From CAZGHS01 sp964525495 (GTDB lineage Bacteria > Patescibacteriota > Microgenomatia > JALYQM01), in assembly GCA_964525495.1 (NCBI GenBank), contig CAZGHS010000009.1:1-54910 (forward strand): a stretch of DNA of 54,910 nucleotides, written 5' to 3'. Shown one piece after another: positions 1 through 8,385 of this stretch (within the stretch, counting starts at the first letter, position 1; every line of letters starts with the position of its first letter). The notes below the pieces were generated by a model that saw only the letters and a list, made by a program, of their open reading frames with translations, was not told the DNA's origin and did not search any database. The position numbers and the translations under genes were made by a program.

Positions 1-2
1 TA

Positions 3-926
3 TATATTTTAGGGTTGCTTGTTATCTGCTTGGCACTGTTTCCTGGTTATTCTTATTATAGGCACGCTTCGTACCAGTCGATTCGACCTGCGTATCGGGA
101 TTTACCTGCGTTTTTTGTAAACCGAGACTTTGCGTTGTATCCTGCTCGAGTGGGTGAGGTTGGCCCTCCTGACTTGAGTGCTGAAGGAGTATTCGTGATC
201 GATGTGGACTCGGCTGTACCGATTTACGAAAAAAATTCAAATAAGATTCTGTATCCTGCATCTACGACCAAAATGATGACTGCACTTGTCGCGAGAGATT
301 TATATGATTTGGATGATGTTGTGACCGTTCCTGAAGCCACGTATTCTGGTTCGACCATGAAGTTATTCCCACGAGAGCGAATTACAGTGCGTAGTCTGTT
401 GTACGGTTTGTTGATTAATTCTGGAAATGATGCCGCCGAGGTGTTGGCCGCTCATCATCCTGGTGGGAGAGAAGGTTTTCTTAATGAGATGAATAATAAG
501 GCACAAGGAATAGGGTTGCGCTCTACTACGTTTAAAAACCCTTCCGGGCTACCTGAGTCTGGTCATGAATCTAGTGCCTGGGATTTGGGACAAATCGCCG
601 TGCTTGCTATGCGCGATGAGACAATTCGATCAATAGTGCGCCAACAGGAGTTGACAGTGTATGGACTCGGCGGTGAACGACATGTTTTGAAAACAACTAA
701 CAAATTGCTGGGTACTATTCCTGGTTTAGACGGAGTAAAAACCGGATATACAGATGAGGCAGGTGAAGTGCTCGTGTCCTCTGTTATGCGAAACAATCAT
801 CGAGTTATTGTTGTCCTCCTTAAGAGTAAGGATCGATTTGCAGAGACTCGTTCGATTGTAGACTGGGTATTTCGTAATCACGAATGGACGAGTGTGGAAC
901 CCTCGGAACGATTATTGAACCGGTGA
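3..926 (+). CDS. D-alanyl-D-alanine carboxypeptidase (peptidase S11), 5' end cut by window
   Basis: This is a penicillin-binding-protein-type D,D-carboxypeptidase that trims the terminal D-Ala from peptidoglycan stem peptides outside the membrane. All three serine-transferase motifs are visible when counting from the TTG at base 15: STTK at residues 83-86 (nucleophile Ser83), SGN at 136-138 and KTG at 242-244. The first residues are hydrophobic and end in a Gly-Tyr-Ser-Tyr-Tyr stretch, as in a membrane anchor or signal segment. The reading frame stays open to base 3, so the true start is probably upstream of the window and TTG 15 is only a fallback. It ends in TGA and overlaps the tail of the convergent membrane protein by 15 bases. 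Family assignment is firm; the exact class (DacA versus DacF) is not. Confidence 0.9.
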   Translation, partial: YILGLLVICLALFPGYSYYRHASYQSIRPAYRDLPAFFVNRDFALYPARVGEVGPPDLSAEGVFVIDVDSAVPIYEKNSNKILYPASTTKMMTALVARDLYDLDDVVTVPEATYSGSTMKLFPRERITVRSLLYGLLINSGNDAAEVLAAHHPGGREGFLNEMNNKAQGIGLRSTTFKNPSGLPESGHESSAWDLGQIAVLAMRDETIRSIVRQQELTVYGLGGERHVLKTTNKLLGTIPGLDGVKTGYTDEAGEVLVSSVMRNNHRVIVVLLKSKDRFAETRSIVDWVFRNHEWTSVEPSERLLNR

Positions 927-2060
927 TGAATAGCTTGCTGCAGGAACAATGGCGCGGAAGAGAAACTTACTATCATCTACTTTGTCGCCTTCAAAGACCC
1001 AGACTGGCTGAATATATTTTGCTGGAATCTCTGGTTCAAAATATGCCATATATACTTTGCGGACGTTAAAATTATCGCCTTGATTCACCGCGTTTAAGAT
1101 GTACCCTTTGCCTGCTTGTAATTCTTGCCATGCTTGAAGTGTTGGTTTAAGAGGATAGATACCCTGATCTTGTATCGGGAGTTTTCCAGGTTCTTCATCG
1201 ATTGGCCAGAAGATGATTTTGCCATAAAGAAGTCGATACTGCTTTTGATTAGGATTACTCGATCCACTGGAAGTTATTCCCGTATATGCAAATTTAATGA
1301 GCGAATCTTCAGTTGATGAGGAAATGAGCGGCGTGCCGTTTAGAGGAGGGCGAGTCATGTTTAGTATGGTTATATTTGCTTGCGGTTGCGTGCTGACTTC
1401 CTGTTGCTCGCCTGAAGCTGGTTGTACATACGTATATGACGGTCGAATCATCATAGTGTCAAGGATTTTTCTGTTAGATCTTAAAATGTCGGGACGTACC
1501 GTGTTTATAAAAGTTTTTGCCAAGTTTTCTGCGTCTTTGGCTGTTGGAGACGATCCTATTTCGAGTGATACGTAACTTGTTAAATTCTCGTATTTATATT
1601 CGATGTTGTCGTACACGTAATGGAACGTCATTCGCTGATTTTGGTCTGCAGGATTTATGAAGAGGAATGTAGTGTCTGAGTTTTGTTCCTGTTGGGCACC
1701 TTCTAGACCAGCATTGTCAGCAGCTGCTTTGGCACGTTGTGCGTAATCTAGTCCCGCACCTTTTTGTGGAATTGGATACACATATGCAGTTTTGGTTGCT
1801 TCTTTTGGAATCTGTCCGTCTACCGTTTCTAAGTTAAAAGTGACACCGGAGCTGAGTGTTGGTTTTTGGGCGAATTGTAAATTCTCCAGTACACCAAATG
1901 TTACATTGACTATGGGGGAAGGTGATGCTTTTTTGGTACAACATGCTTCGTAGGAATATCTTCCTAAATTGTATATGAGAACAACTCCGACGAGTCCAAA
2001 TATGACAAAGATACCGTATTGTCTGATACCGTATGAAAGTTGGGAGAGCTGCGTGGACAT
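912..2060 (-). CDS. single-pass membrane-anchored hypothetical protein
   Basis: A 382-aa protein I do not recognise. One hydrophobic helix spans about residues 14-32 (rich in Ile, Phe, Val, Gly, Leu). It is followed by a Cys-Cys-Thr-Lys-Lys turn and a long, presumably extracellular region without cysteines or obvious catalytic motifs. The exterior part is rich in Gln, Ser, Thr and aromatic residues, suggesting beta structure. The start is supported by an AAGGAAG ribosome-binding site just upstream on the minus strand. It is divergent from gltX and convergent with the carboxypeptidase, overlapping that gene's end. A cell-envelope role is inferred only from the anchor topology. Confidence 0.75.
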   Translation of the reverse strand: MSTQLSQLSYGIRQYGIFVIFGLVGVVLIYNLGRYSYEACCTKKASPSPIVNVTFGVLENLQFAQKPTLSSGVTFNLETVDGQIPKEATKTAYVYPIPQKGAGLDYAQRAKAAADNAGLEGAQQEQNSDTTFLFINPADQNQRMTFHYVYDNIEYKYENLTSYVSLEIGSSPTAKDAENLAKTFINTVRPDILRSNRKILDTMMIRPSYTYVQPASGEQQEVSTQPQANITILNMTRPPLNGTPLISSSTEDSLIKFAYTGITSSGSSNPNQKQYRLLYGKIIFWPIDEEPGKLPIQDQGIYPLKPTLQAWQELQAGKGYILNAVNQGDNFNVRKVYMAYFEPEIPAKYIQPVWVFEGDKVDDSKFLFRAIVPAASYSSPVQ

Positions 2061-2115
2061 AATCTTCCTTTCAAATCCATTTTAAGTATACGAATCCGTA
2101 TGATAAAATGCAAAC

Positions 2116-3543
2116 ATGGTTAGAACACGAATAGCCCCTTCACCAACAGGTTTTCCACATATTGGAACTATATATCAAGTGCTTTTTGACTATGCTGTCG
2201 CGCATAAAGCGAATGGTCAATTTGTATTTCGTCTCGAGGATACAGATCGAGCCCGTTTGGTCGATGGTGCTGAAGAAGCTGTCTATGAGAGTTTGGCTTG
2301 GTTCGGTTTGAATCCTGATGAGAGTCCCGTGGTAGGTGGACCTTGTGGACCATATCGACAATCTGAGAGACTTGATATTTATCGACCGTATGTAGATGAA
2401 CTGATTGTGAAAGGTCATGCGTATCACTGTTTTTGTACTAAAGAGCGTTTGGAAGAGATGCGCAAGCAGCAGGAAATAGAGCATAAACCTCCGATGTACG
2501 ACAGGTTGTGTCGGGGATTGTCAGCAGAGGAAATAAAAAAGAACTTAGATGCTGGCATGGCGTATGTTGTGCGTATGAAAGTACCGGATGGTGAGGTATT
2601 GGCTTTTGATGATGTTATTGCTGGTCATATTGAATTTAAGAGCGAACTGATCGATGACCAGGTTTTGCTTAAAACTGACGGTTTTCCTACATATCATATG
2701 GCTGTAGTGGTCGATGATCATTTGATGAAGATCACTCATATCTTGCGTGGTAAAGAGTGGATTTCTTCAACTCCTAAACATGTATTGCTCTATCGATTTT
2801 TTGGATGGGATATGCCGATCCATGCACATTTGCCTTTGATTCTTAATTCGGATGGTAAGGGGAAATTGTCAAAGCGACATGGTCATTCATCGGTTAATTA
2901 TTATCGGGAGCGAGGATATTTGCCTGAAGCGATTTTGAACTATATGTCTTTGATCGTCTGGAATCATCCAGAGAAAAAAGAGATTTATGGTTTGGACGAG
3001 TTTGTGAATTTATTTGAGATATCTGGTATTACTTCTCAGGGTCCACGGTTTGATTTGGCAAAGCTTGATTGGGTGAACGGACAGTGGATCCGGACAATGC
3101 TGACGGATTCAGACTTAATACAAAGAATTAAAGCGTATTCAAAGTATTCTGTCGAACAAATTGAAAGGGTTTTGCCTTTAGTAAAAGAGCGTTTAGTGCG
3201 ACTTGATGAGTTTGATGAATTAGTTGCGTTCTTTTTTAATGACGTCGAAGCTTACGATTCTAGTTTGTTAATTCCTAAGAATAAGAGTGCAGCGGATGTT
3301 AAAGATGTTTTGCCCACAATTATTGAGCGGCTTGATGTGATGTCGACATGGACACATGCTGATTTGGAATCTGCTTTGCGTGGGATAGTAGAGGAAAAGG
3401 GATGGAAGGTTGGAGAGTTGTTTATGGTCGTGCGTGTTGCGGTGACTGGTAGAACAGCTACTCCTCCGTTGTTTGAGACAATGGAAGTTATTGGTAAACC
3501 TGAATGTTTAGTTCGTCTTCGAAATTCGCTTTCACTTGTATAG
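2116..3543 (+). CDS. gltX: glutamyl-tRNA synthetase
   Basis: Class I aminoacyl-tRNA synthetase that charges tRNA-Glu (and in organisms without GlnRS also tRNA-Gln) in the cytoplasm. The HIGH-type motif is PHIGT near residues 14-18 and the KMSKS-type motif is KLSKR at 250-254. The length of 475 aa is normal for bacterial GltX. A TAAAAT -10-like box at 2104-2109 lies only 6 bases before the ATG with no Shine-Dalgarno sequence, which suggests a leaderless transcript. The neighbouring tRNA gene at 5180 is tRNA-Gln, which a non-discriminating enzyme would also use, but specificity cannot be read here. The stop codon directly abuts the stop of the convergent lipoprotein gene. Confidence 0.96.
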   Translation: MVRTRIAPSPTGFPHIGTIYQVLFDYAVAHKANGQFVFRLEDTDRARLVDGAEEAVYESLAWFGLNPDESPVVGGPCGPYRQSERLDIYRPYVDELIVKGHAYHCFCTKERLEEMRKQQEIEHKPPMYDRLCRGLSAEEIKKNLDAGMAYVVRMKVPDGEVLAFDDVIAGHIEFKSELIDDQVLLKTDGFPTYHMAVVVDDHLMKITHILRGKEWISSTPKHVLLYRFFGWDMPIHAHLPLILNSDGKGKLSKRHGHSSVNYYRERGYLPEAILNYMSLIVWNHPEKKEIYGLDEFVNLFEISGITSQGPRFDLAKLDWVNGQWIRTMLTDSDLIQRIKAYSKYSVEQIERVLPLVKERLVRLDEFDELVAFFFNDVEAYDSSLLIPKNKSAADVKDVLPTIIERLDVMSTWTHADLESALRGIVEEKGWKVGELFMVVRVAVTGRTATPPLFETMEVIGKPECLVRLRNSLSLV

Positions 3544-3948
3544 TTAGTTGTTCACACAGGCGTGGATTTTAGTACCGTTTTGATCGTAGTCGTAACAGCC
3601 ATTTGCATCAAGTTCTACTTCTTTGCCATTTAATTTGGCATATCGTTTTCCGTTGCGTGAAACGATCTCAACATTTGTTCCATTTGAACTAATGTTTATA
3701 TCTGTGTTTGAGTTAATTGTGGTCTCCGACTTTACTTCAGCTTTGGCTGATTGTGTTGGCTTTGGTGAAGGTGTCTTTGTGGCGGTTGGTGCTGCAGTGG
3801 TCGTTGGATTTGGTGATGCAGATGGTGTTGATGTAGGACTTGCGGTGGGTGATGGAGCAGGTGTGCCTACGGATGTTTGCACCTGTGCTGTGCAGGCTGT
3901 TAGTCCGAATAATGTTACTAATGAGAGTGCTGTAATCTTATTCTTCAT
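3544..3948 (-). CDS. small lipoprotein with Pro/Thr/Ser-rich linker
   Basis: A 134-aa secreted protein of unknown role. The N-terminus is a lipoprotein signal: Lys-rich start, hydrophobic core, and the lipobox Leu-Thr-Ala-Cys at residues 16-19, so Cys19 would be lipidated. Residues of about 28-70 are a low-complexity Pro/Thr/Ser/Ala linker. The C-terminal part has a short Lys/Asn/Gly-rich module with two cysteines near the end (Cys-Tyr-Asp-Tyr-Asp and Ala-Cys-Val) that could form a disulfide. It abuts gltX tail to tail. The same kind of linker occurs in the proteins at 6339, 15982 and 51208. Confidence 0.8.
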   Translation of the reverse strand: MKNKITALSLVTLFGLTACTAQVQTSVGTPAPSPTASPTSTPSASPNPTTTAAPTATKTPSPKPTQSAKAEVKSETTINSNTDINISSNGTNVEIVSRNGKRYAKLNGKEVELDANGCYDYDQNGTKIHACVNN

Positions 3949-3993
3949 CTCTTTACTCTAACATAATTAGAGCTAATTTTGAAGTGAGAAATC

Positions 3994-5106
3994 CTATCCT
4001 ACCCAGACAAAGTTTGTGAACTTGTTAATGAAAGTAAGCTGTATTGCGGCGAATATGAAGAGGATGATTCCTATAATATATTTACTCGGTATGAATCTAC
4101 TCATTGCGAAGAATATAGGAAATGCCAAGTAAACGTAGCGGGCCATACTTGTTGTGCTGCCGGTAGCGAGAGGTACGAGTATAATGCCAAATGAGTAGAT
4201 CCAGTACTGTCTGGGGAATGTTTTGATCATGGTTGCTGCGAATATGAGAAAAATTACAGAGAAAGCCCAGTTGTATGTGTCTTCATTTACTCCGTCGGTG
4301 CTGAGAGTGTTAATTGATGGAAGAATGGTGAATTTTTCGTAGAGAGTTTGGAGTGGAAATGTAAGTGTGCAGTTATTGTTGATTTCGCACCAATGTTTTT
4401 GCGCTACAGAGAAGTAGAGAGGGTTGTTGTAGTTTATTAAGAGAAATGTGCAATACATGAGTAGACCGATAAAACTGATAAGAACAAGTGGAATCCGTCT
4501 TAGTAACGGTATTGGCAACACGGCGAAAATTGCAGGCATAATGATTCCAACTAAGCGAGTGGCAGATGTGAGCCCACCGGTGAGTGCTGCTGCTAAGTAC
4601 TGCTTTTTCTCAATAAAGTAGAAACTGAGTAGTGAGAGGACTAGAAAAACTGACTCAGTATATCCTGCGTGGAGGAATATTGCTGCTGGAAATGTGATGA
4701 AGAGAAGGAGCGCGGCCTTTGCTTGAGGAAGGCTGAGGAGGCGTTTGGCTATGTCGTAGAAAAGAATGCAGGTAGCTAGTCCTAAAATGAAGGTGAGAAT
4801 ATAGCTTGAGAGTTCAGTATTGCCTGTAATAAACGAGCCTAGATGGATGAGAAAAGGCCAGGCGGGAAAGAAGTTCTCAAGAGGATAGACATATCCATTG
4901 GTTGCGATATTTAAATAATGACCTGCGTCCCAATAATTGCTCCATGAGGTGAAAAGGCGTTCAGAGAGTGTATCAGAAAAGTGGGATGTGGCAATGCTGG
5001 GCTGAAGAATGATTTGATAAAGGAAAATTAGTGCTCGCCAAATGAGAAATACGGCAATAGGGAAGCGGTGGTTTCGTAAAAATGATTGAATACGGGAATT
5101 TGCCAT
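3994..5106 (-). CDS. PIG-V-like integral membrane mannosyltransferase (GT-C fold)
   Basis: A 370-aa polytopic protein resembling the PIG-V family (eukaryotic GPI mannosyltransferase II and its prokaryotic homologues), which uses a lipid-linked mannose donor on the outer face of the membrane. Supporting patterns are Trp-Asp-Ala-Gly-His-Tyr near residues 58-63, the following Phe-Phe-Pro-Ala-Trp-Pro, the His-Ala-Gly-Tyr-Thr-Glu-Ser segment and a Thr-Arg-Leu-Val-Gly loop, all spaced as in that family, with around nine hydrophobic helices. A polyprenyl-phosphate-mannose donor could come from the DPM1-like domain encoded at 20159. Family call is from pattern memory; the acceptor is unknown. Confidence 0.75.
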   Translation of the reverse strand: MANSRIQSFLRNHRFPIAVFLIWRALIFLYQIILQPSIATSHFSDTLSERLFTSWSNYWDAGHYLNIATNGYVYPLENFFPAWPFLIHLGSFITGNTELSSYILTFILGLATCILFYDIAKRLLSLPQAKAALLLFITFPAAIFLHAGYTESVFLVLSLLSFYFIEKKQYLAAALTGGLTSATRLVGIIMPAIFAVLPIPLLRRIPLVLISFIGLLMYCTFLLINYNNPLYFSVAQKHWCEINNNCTLTFPLQTLYEKFTILPSINTLSTDGVNEDTYNWAFSVIFLIFAATMIKTFPRQYWIYSFGIILVPLATGSTTSMARYVYLAFPIFFAMSRFIPSKYIIGIILFIFAAIQLTFINKFTNFVWVG

Positions 5107-5179
5107 ATAATGGCCATTTTAACACAGATAGGCATGTAAAATGTGGTTTTTTGTGTTAAAATAGGAAGGAATTTGATAC

Positions 5180-5250
5180 TGCCAGATGGTGAAATGGTAT
5201 CACAACGGACTCTGAATCCGTTTTTCTAGGTTCGAATCCTAGTCTGGCAA
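5180..5250 (+). tRNA. tRNA-Gln (anticodon CUG)
   Basis: A 71-nt cloverleaf folds cleanly. The acceptor stem pairs 5180-5186 with 5243-5249. The anticodon arm has stem ACGGA/TCCGT around the seven-base loop CTCTGAA, giving anticodon CTG, and the T arm is CTAGG-TTCGAAT-CCTAG. The discriminator base is A5250 and CCA is not encoded. It sits between the divergent PIG-V-like gene and the AHSA1-like gene. Confidence 0.95.
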
Positions 5251-5289
5251 CAACATAAGTTCTATAACTTCAACTATAACGAAACCGGA

Positions 5290-5700
5290 ATGAATAAAAT
5301 CACTGTAGAAACTATTATTAACGCTCCTGTATCAAAAGTATGGGATTATTGGAATCAGCCAGAGCATATTACTCAGTGGGCGTTTGCCTCTGATGATTGG
5401 GAAGCACCGGCTGCTGAAAATGATGTGCGCGTTGGTGGAAAATTCAAAACCACCATGGCTGCCAAGGATAAGAGCGAAATTTTTGACTTTGCTGGTACCT
5501 ATTCTGCAGTGCAAGAACATTCGCTTATTGAATACGATATGGAAGATGGTAGGCATGTAAAGATTGAGTTTCAGACAGCACCAGAGGGTGTGAAGGTCAT
5601 CGAGACTTTTGATCCGGAAAACGAAAATCCTGAGGATATGCAGCGAGCTGGTTGGCAAGCAATTTTAGATAATTTTAAGAAACACGTTGAGAGTAACTAA
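5290..5700 (+). CDS. AHSA1/SRPBCC-domain protein
   Basis: A 136-aa cytoplasmic protein of the START-like SRPBCC fold, AHSA1 subgroup, with a hydrophobic ligand cavity; bacterial members rarely have a known function. The hallmark opening is present (Ile-Asn-Ala-Pro followed by Val-Trp-Asp-Tyr-Trp and Pro-Glu-His-Ile-Thr-Gln-Trp), as are the Gly-Gly-Lys-Phe strand and the C-terminal helix with Gly-Trp-Gln-Ala-Ile-Leu-Asp-Asn. Length is that of a single complete domain. It starts 39 bases after the tRNA and is followed after 9 bases by a HAD phosphatase on the same strand. Confidence 0.85.
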   Translation: MNKITVETIINAPVSKVWDYWNQPEHITQWAFASDDWEAPAAENDVRVGGKFKTTMAAKDKSEIFDFAGTYSAVQEHSLIEYDMEDGRHVKIEFQTAPEGVKVIETFDPENENPEDMQRAGWQAILDNFKKHVESN

Positions 5701-5709
5701 ACTGTTAGT

Positions 5710-6342
5710 ATGAGTAAAATCCTTTTATTCGATTTTGATGGCACTCTTGCGAATTCGTACGAAAATTTTCTTTATATAGTTCATGAGCTTTCTTTGAAGT
5801 ATAAATTGCCGTTGTTGTCTCGTGAAGAGTTGGAAAATCTGCGGTCTGAGGATGCGCGGACTTTAGTTAAACGTTTGAAGATACCTTTTTACTTATTGCC
5901 ATTTCTTGGTCGAGATATGAAGCAGTTGCAAGCTCAGGCAATATCCGAGATTAAACCATATACTGGTTTGCCAGAAGCCTTACATGAGTTGAGAAGTTTG
6001 GGTTATACCTTGGGAGTGTTAACTTCGAATGCGAGAGATAATGTCACGGCCTTTATTACAAGTAATAATATTGATATTTTCGACTATATTTATAGTGACA
6101 GCAGTATCTTTGGAAAAGATAAAGTGCTGCGCAAATTTCTGAATGAACGGTCGGTTACAAAAGAAGATGTGCTTTATATTGGTGATGAGATACGGGATAT
6201 TCAGGCATGCCAAAAAGTCGGAATAAAGATTGCGTCTGTCACTTGGGGATTTAACTCCAAAAGTGGACTTTTAAATCATCATCCCGACTATTGTGTAGAT
6301 TCTCCACAAGCGTTAGTCGAATTAGTTCACCGTGCTTTTTAA
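5710..6342 (+). CDS. HAD-superfamily phosphatase (phosphoglycolate-phosphatase-like)
   Basis: A 210-aa haloacid-dehalogenase-type hydrolase. Motif I is DFDGT with nucleophile Asp8 and acid/base Asp10. Motif II is the Thr-Ser-Asn after a hydrophobic strand near residue 105, a Lys lies in the Phe-Gly-Lys-Asp loop, and motif IV is Gly-Asp-Glu-Ile-Arg-Asp. The helical cap between motifs I and II fits the HAD-IA subclass. The substrate cannot be told from sequence. It lies 9 bases after the AHSA1-like gene, so the two are probably co-transcribed, and its stop overlaps the stop of the convergent gene by 4 bases. Confidence 0.88.
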   Translation: MSKILLFDFDGTLANSYENFLYIVHELSLKYKLPLLSREELENLRSEDARTLVKRLKIPFYLLPFLGRDMKQLQAQAISEIKPYTGLPEALHELRSLGYTLGVLTSNARDNVTAFITSNNIDIFDYIYSDSSIFGKDKVLRKFLNERSVTKEDVLYIGDEIRDIQACQKVGIKIASVTWGFNSKSGLLNHHPDYCVDSPQALVELVHRAF

Positions 6343-6665
6343 AGACTTGTCGGTGAGGGTGATGCTGTACTTGTATTAGTCGGTGATGCACTTGCAGCTG
6401 GTGTACTGCTTGCTGATGCTTTAGGCGTTGGACTTGCTGTCGGTGTAGCAGTTTTTTGTACAACTGGAACTGGTGATCGAGTTGGTGCAACTGATGGGCT
6501 TGCTGACGCAGTTTGAGTAGGTGATGCTGTCATTGTTGCTTCCATTGATGGTGATGGGCTTGGAGAAGCTGTAGAGCTTGCACCCATGTAATAAGAAGAT
6601 AATCCTACTACTAATATGATAAGTAATGATCCGCCGATAAGAATGATTTTTTTATTGTTGTTCAT
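6339..6665 (-). CDS. membrane-anchored Ser/Pro/Thr/Ala-rich protein
   Basis: A 108-aa protein with a short Asn/Lys-rich cytoplasmic start, one hydrophobic helix at about residues 7-27, and then an entirely low-complexity Ser/Pro/Thr/Ala tail up to the stop. I chose the ATG at 6665, directly before the Asn-Asn-Asn-Lys-Lys segment, over an in-frame upstream start at 6734 because the longer form adds an unlikely mixed segment before the anchor. No ribosome-binding site is obvious. The tail looks like a wall-spanning stalk or an O-glycosylation substrate; that is inference. Confidence 0.65.
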   Translation of the reverse strand: MNNNKKIILIGGSLLIILVVGLSSYYMGASSTASPSPSPSMEATMTASPTQTASASPSVAPTRSPVPVVQKTATPTASPTPKASASSTPAASASPTNTSTASPSPTSL

Positions 6666-6759
6666 ATGATTTTTAAATAATGTTATACAAGTAATGTTAG
6701 ATTTAACAATAGCGCCTCTATAAAGCAACGTCAAGGGTTACGTTTGATATACTTCCCTT

Positions 6760-7398
6760 ATGATCACTACAATAATTTTTGATATGGACGGAGTGTTGCT
6801 TAAGAGTATTCCTATTCATTTCCAAGCATGGAAGAGATTGCTTACTCCATATTTTGAACTTTCACGAGAGGATTTTAATCAATATATTGGTAAGTCTACC
6901 GCGGATACATTTTCGGCACTTCAGAAAATTCATGGTTTTAATCTGGATGCCGATGATTTTGAAAAACGAAAAGATAAAGTGTACGCGGAGCTAACTAAAG
7001 ATATTATGTTGTATCCGTATGTGATCTCGGTGCTTGAAAATTTACAAAAAACTTCATTGAAGCGCGGTGTAGCGACTTCTGAGTTACGTGAGATTGCTCA
7101 TTCGATACTCAAGACTACTGATGTGTTTAAGTATTTTTCTGTTGTTGTTGGACTTGATGGAGTACTACGCCCAAAACCATATCCCGATTTGTTTTTGAAA
7201 GCTGCTGAATTACTTGGAAGTCCTGCCGAGGAATGCTTGGTGATTGAGGATTCTCCACCGGGAATTGCTGCAGCTAAGAAAGCGGGGATGTTTGTGGTGG
7301 CAGTGACTAATAGTTTTGCGCGAGATAGGCTAAGTGAAGCCGATATTATTACGGATGACCTCCCGACGACACTTCGTGAATTAAATTTGTACTCATAG
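6760..7398 (+). CDS. HAD-IA hydrolase, beta-phosphoglucomutase-like
   Basis: A 212-aa HAD enzyme. Motif I is DMDGV (Asp8, Asp10), the cap is helical, motif III is Arg-Pro-Lys-Pro-Tyr-Pro-Asp and motif IV is Glu-Asp-Ser-Pro-Pro-Gly, a signature typical of beta-phosphoglucomutase and related sugar-phosphate phosphatases. A TATACT box at 6748-6753 ends 6 bases before the ATG, with no Shine-Dalgarno sequence, pointing to a leaderless message. Substrate is not determinable; a hexose phosphate is likely from the family. Confidence 0.9.
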   Translation: MITTIIFDMDGVLLKSIPIHFQAWKRLLTPYFELSREDFNQYIGKSTADTFSALQKIHGFNLDADDFEKRKDKVYAELTKDIMLYPYVISVLENLQKTSLKRGVATSELREIAHSILKTTDVFKYFSVVVGLDGVLRPKPYPDLFLKAAELLGSPAEECLVIEDSPPGIAAAKKAGMFVVAVTNSFARDRLSEADIITDDLPTTLRELNLYS

Positions 7399-7521
7399 TA
7401 TAATTATTCAAAATCGCATTAGCCTGAGGCTTGGCTTAGAGCCTACTTGGCTGATCCGATTACCGCTTGCTGTCTTTAGCAAGTGGAACATTCACAATGA
7501 GAGGTTAGAAGGAGGGTTCCA
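7399..7521 (+). promoter_or_regulatory. promoter and structured leader of the 71-aa Cys-rich gene
   Basis: A TATAAT box at 7399-7404 overlaps the stop region of the HAD gene; no good -35 is seen. The roughly 110-base leader has several small dyads, for example CTTGCT/AGCAAG around 7466-7482, and ends in a strong AGGAGGG ribosome-binding site 5 bases before the ATG. GAGGTTAGAA at 7501-7510 is exactly complementary to TTCTAACCTC at 7802-7811, beyond the gene's stop. Confidence 0.5.
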
Positions 7522-7737
7522 ATGGCTGCTGTAGTAATTCAAGGCAATAAAAAGGCACGAGCGCCAAATGGGCATAGAAAGTGCTACTGTTGTGGTAGAC
7601 ACATGCCTGCCAATCAGATGGATAAGAGAGACGGACGGTATATCTGCGGACCTACAATTATCACGGGCTGTCACAGGCGGTTGCACCGATTCGCACTAGC
7701 AGGTGAACAAACTTATGAACTTCCGGCCGATTTCTAA
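7522..7737 (+). CDS. 71-aa Cys-rich (zinc-ribbon-like) protein
   Basis: A small basic protein I do not recognise. Cysteines at 21, 23, 24, 42 and 50, with His51 and His55 after the last, suggest one zinc site built from C21-x2-C24 and C42/C50. Basic residues surround the knuckles (Lys-Lys-Ala-Arg, Arg-Arg-Leu-His-Arg), compatible with nucleic acid binding. The start is fixed by an AGGAGGG ribosome-binding site, and the gene has its own promoter and downstream hairpins, so it is an independent unit. Function unknown. Confidence 0.7.
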   Translation: MAAVVIQGNKKARAPNGHRKCYCCGRHMPANQMDKRDGRYICGPTIITGCHRRLHRFALAGEQTYELPADF

Positions 7738-7744
7738 TTTACCC

Positions 7745-7812
7745 AGCGTGGTTAATTGACGGAGCGATTTAGCTTCAACGATTAATCACGCTGACTAGGT
7801 TTTCTAACCTCT
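7745..7812 (+). terminator. double hairpin after the Cys-rich gene
   Basis: AGCGTGGTTAAT (7745-7756) pairs with ATTAATCACGCT (7781-7792) over 12 positions with one G-U. It is followed by a second small dyad AGGTT/AACCT (7797-7810) and then a T-rich run. The combination fits a factor-independent terminator, although the T-run is interrupted. Confidence 0.55.
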
Positions 7813-7843
7813 TATTTTTCTTTTTTGGATTATACTAATTTTT

Positions 7844-8377
7844 ATGCATACAGAATTTGAAACAAAAGTTTTAGATATTGATGTAGATACTGTTGTAGCT
7901 AAGTTGAAATCTTTGGGAGCGACAGATTCTCCTGAGTTTTTAGCACGCAGGTATGTTTATGACTTTAGTAATGAAGCTGTGGAATGGATTCGATTGAGGC
8001 AAATAGGGAATAGGAGTACGCTGACGTATAAATATAAGGTGAGGGGAAATGTAGCGTTGGGGAAGACTGTTGAGATCGAGGTAGAGGTTTCAGATTTTGA
8101 TAAAACTGCTGAAATTATGTCAAAACTGACTTTTAAGGATGTGTTTTATCAGGAGAATAAGAGTCATATTTTTCGGCTTGATGATATTGAATTTTCTATA
8201 GATACATGGCCGATGCTGCCGACATATTTGGAAGTAGAAGCTGGTTCTATTGAACGGGTGCAAGAAGGATTGCGGATGTTGGGCTTGGAGGGAAAAGACG
8301 CGGGAGATAAGGATATTAAGATTATCTATGATGAGCGCGGAATTGATATGCATGCAAACAAAGAACTTAAGTTTTAG
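7844..8377 (+). CDS. CYTH-domain protein (class IV adenylate cyclase / triphosphatase type)
   Basis: A 177-aa CYTH-fold protein. The diagnostic ExExK motif is Glu4-Phe-Glu6-Thr-Lys8. It is followed by the expected Arg-Leu-Arg strand (Ile-Arg-Leu-Arg-Gln), a Thr-Tyr-Lys-Tyr-Lys strand, an acidic Glu-Ile-Glu-Val-Glu strand, and a late Tyr-Leu-Glu-Val-Glu strand, which together line a tunnel binding triphosphates and divalent metal. Members act as adenylate cyclases, inorganic triphosphatases or thiamine triphosphatases; sequence alone does not decide. TATACT at 7831-7836 lies 7 bases before the ATG, so the transcript may be leaderless. Confidence 0.85.
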   Translation: MHTEFETKVLDIDVDTVVAKLKSLGATDSPEFLARRYVYDFSNEAVEWIRLRQIGNRSTLTYKYKVRGNVALGKTVEIEVEVSDFDKTAEIMSKLTFKDVFYQENKSHIFRLDDIEFSIDTWPMLPTYLEVEAGSIERVQEGLRMLGLEGKDAGDKDIKIIYDERGIDMHANKELKF

Positions 8378-8385
8378 GCTTTGTT

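Noticed and set aside
3623..3961. 112-codon plus-strand frame opposite the lipoprotein
   Set aside because: A mirror of the low-complexity Pro/Thr codons on the minus strand. The minus frame has a lipobox.
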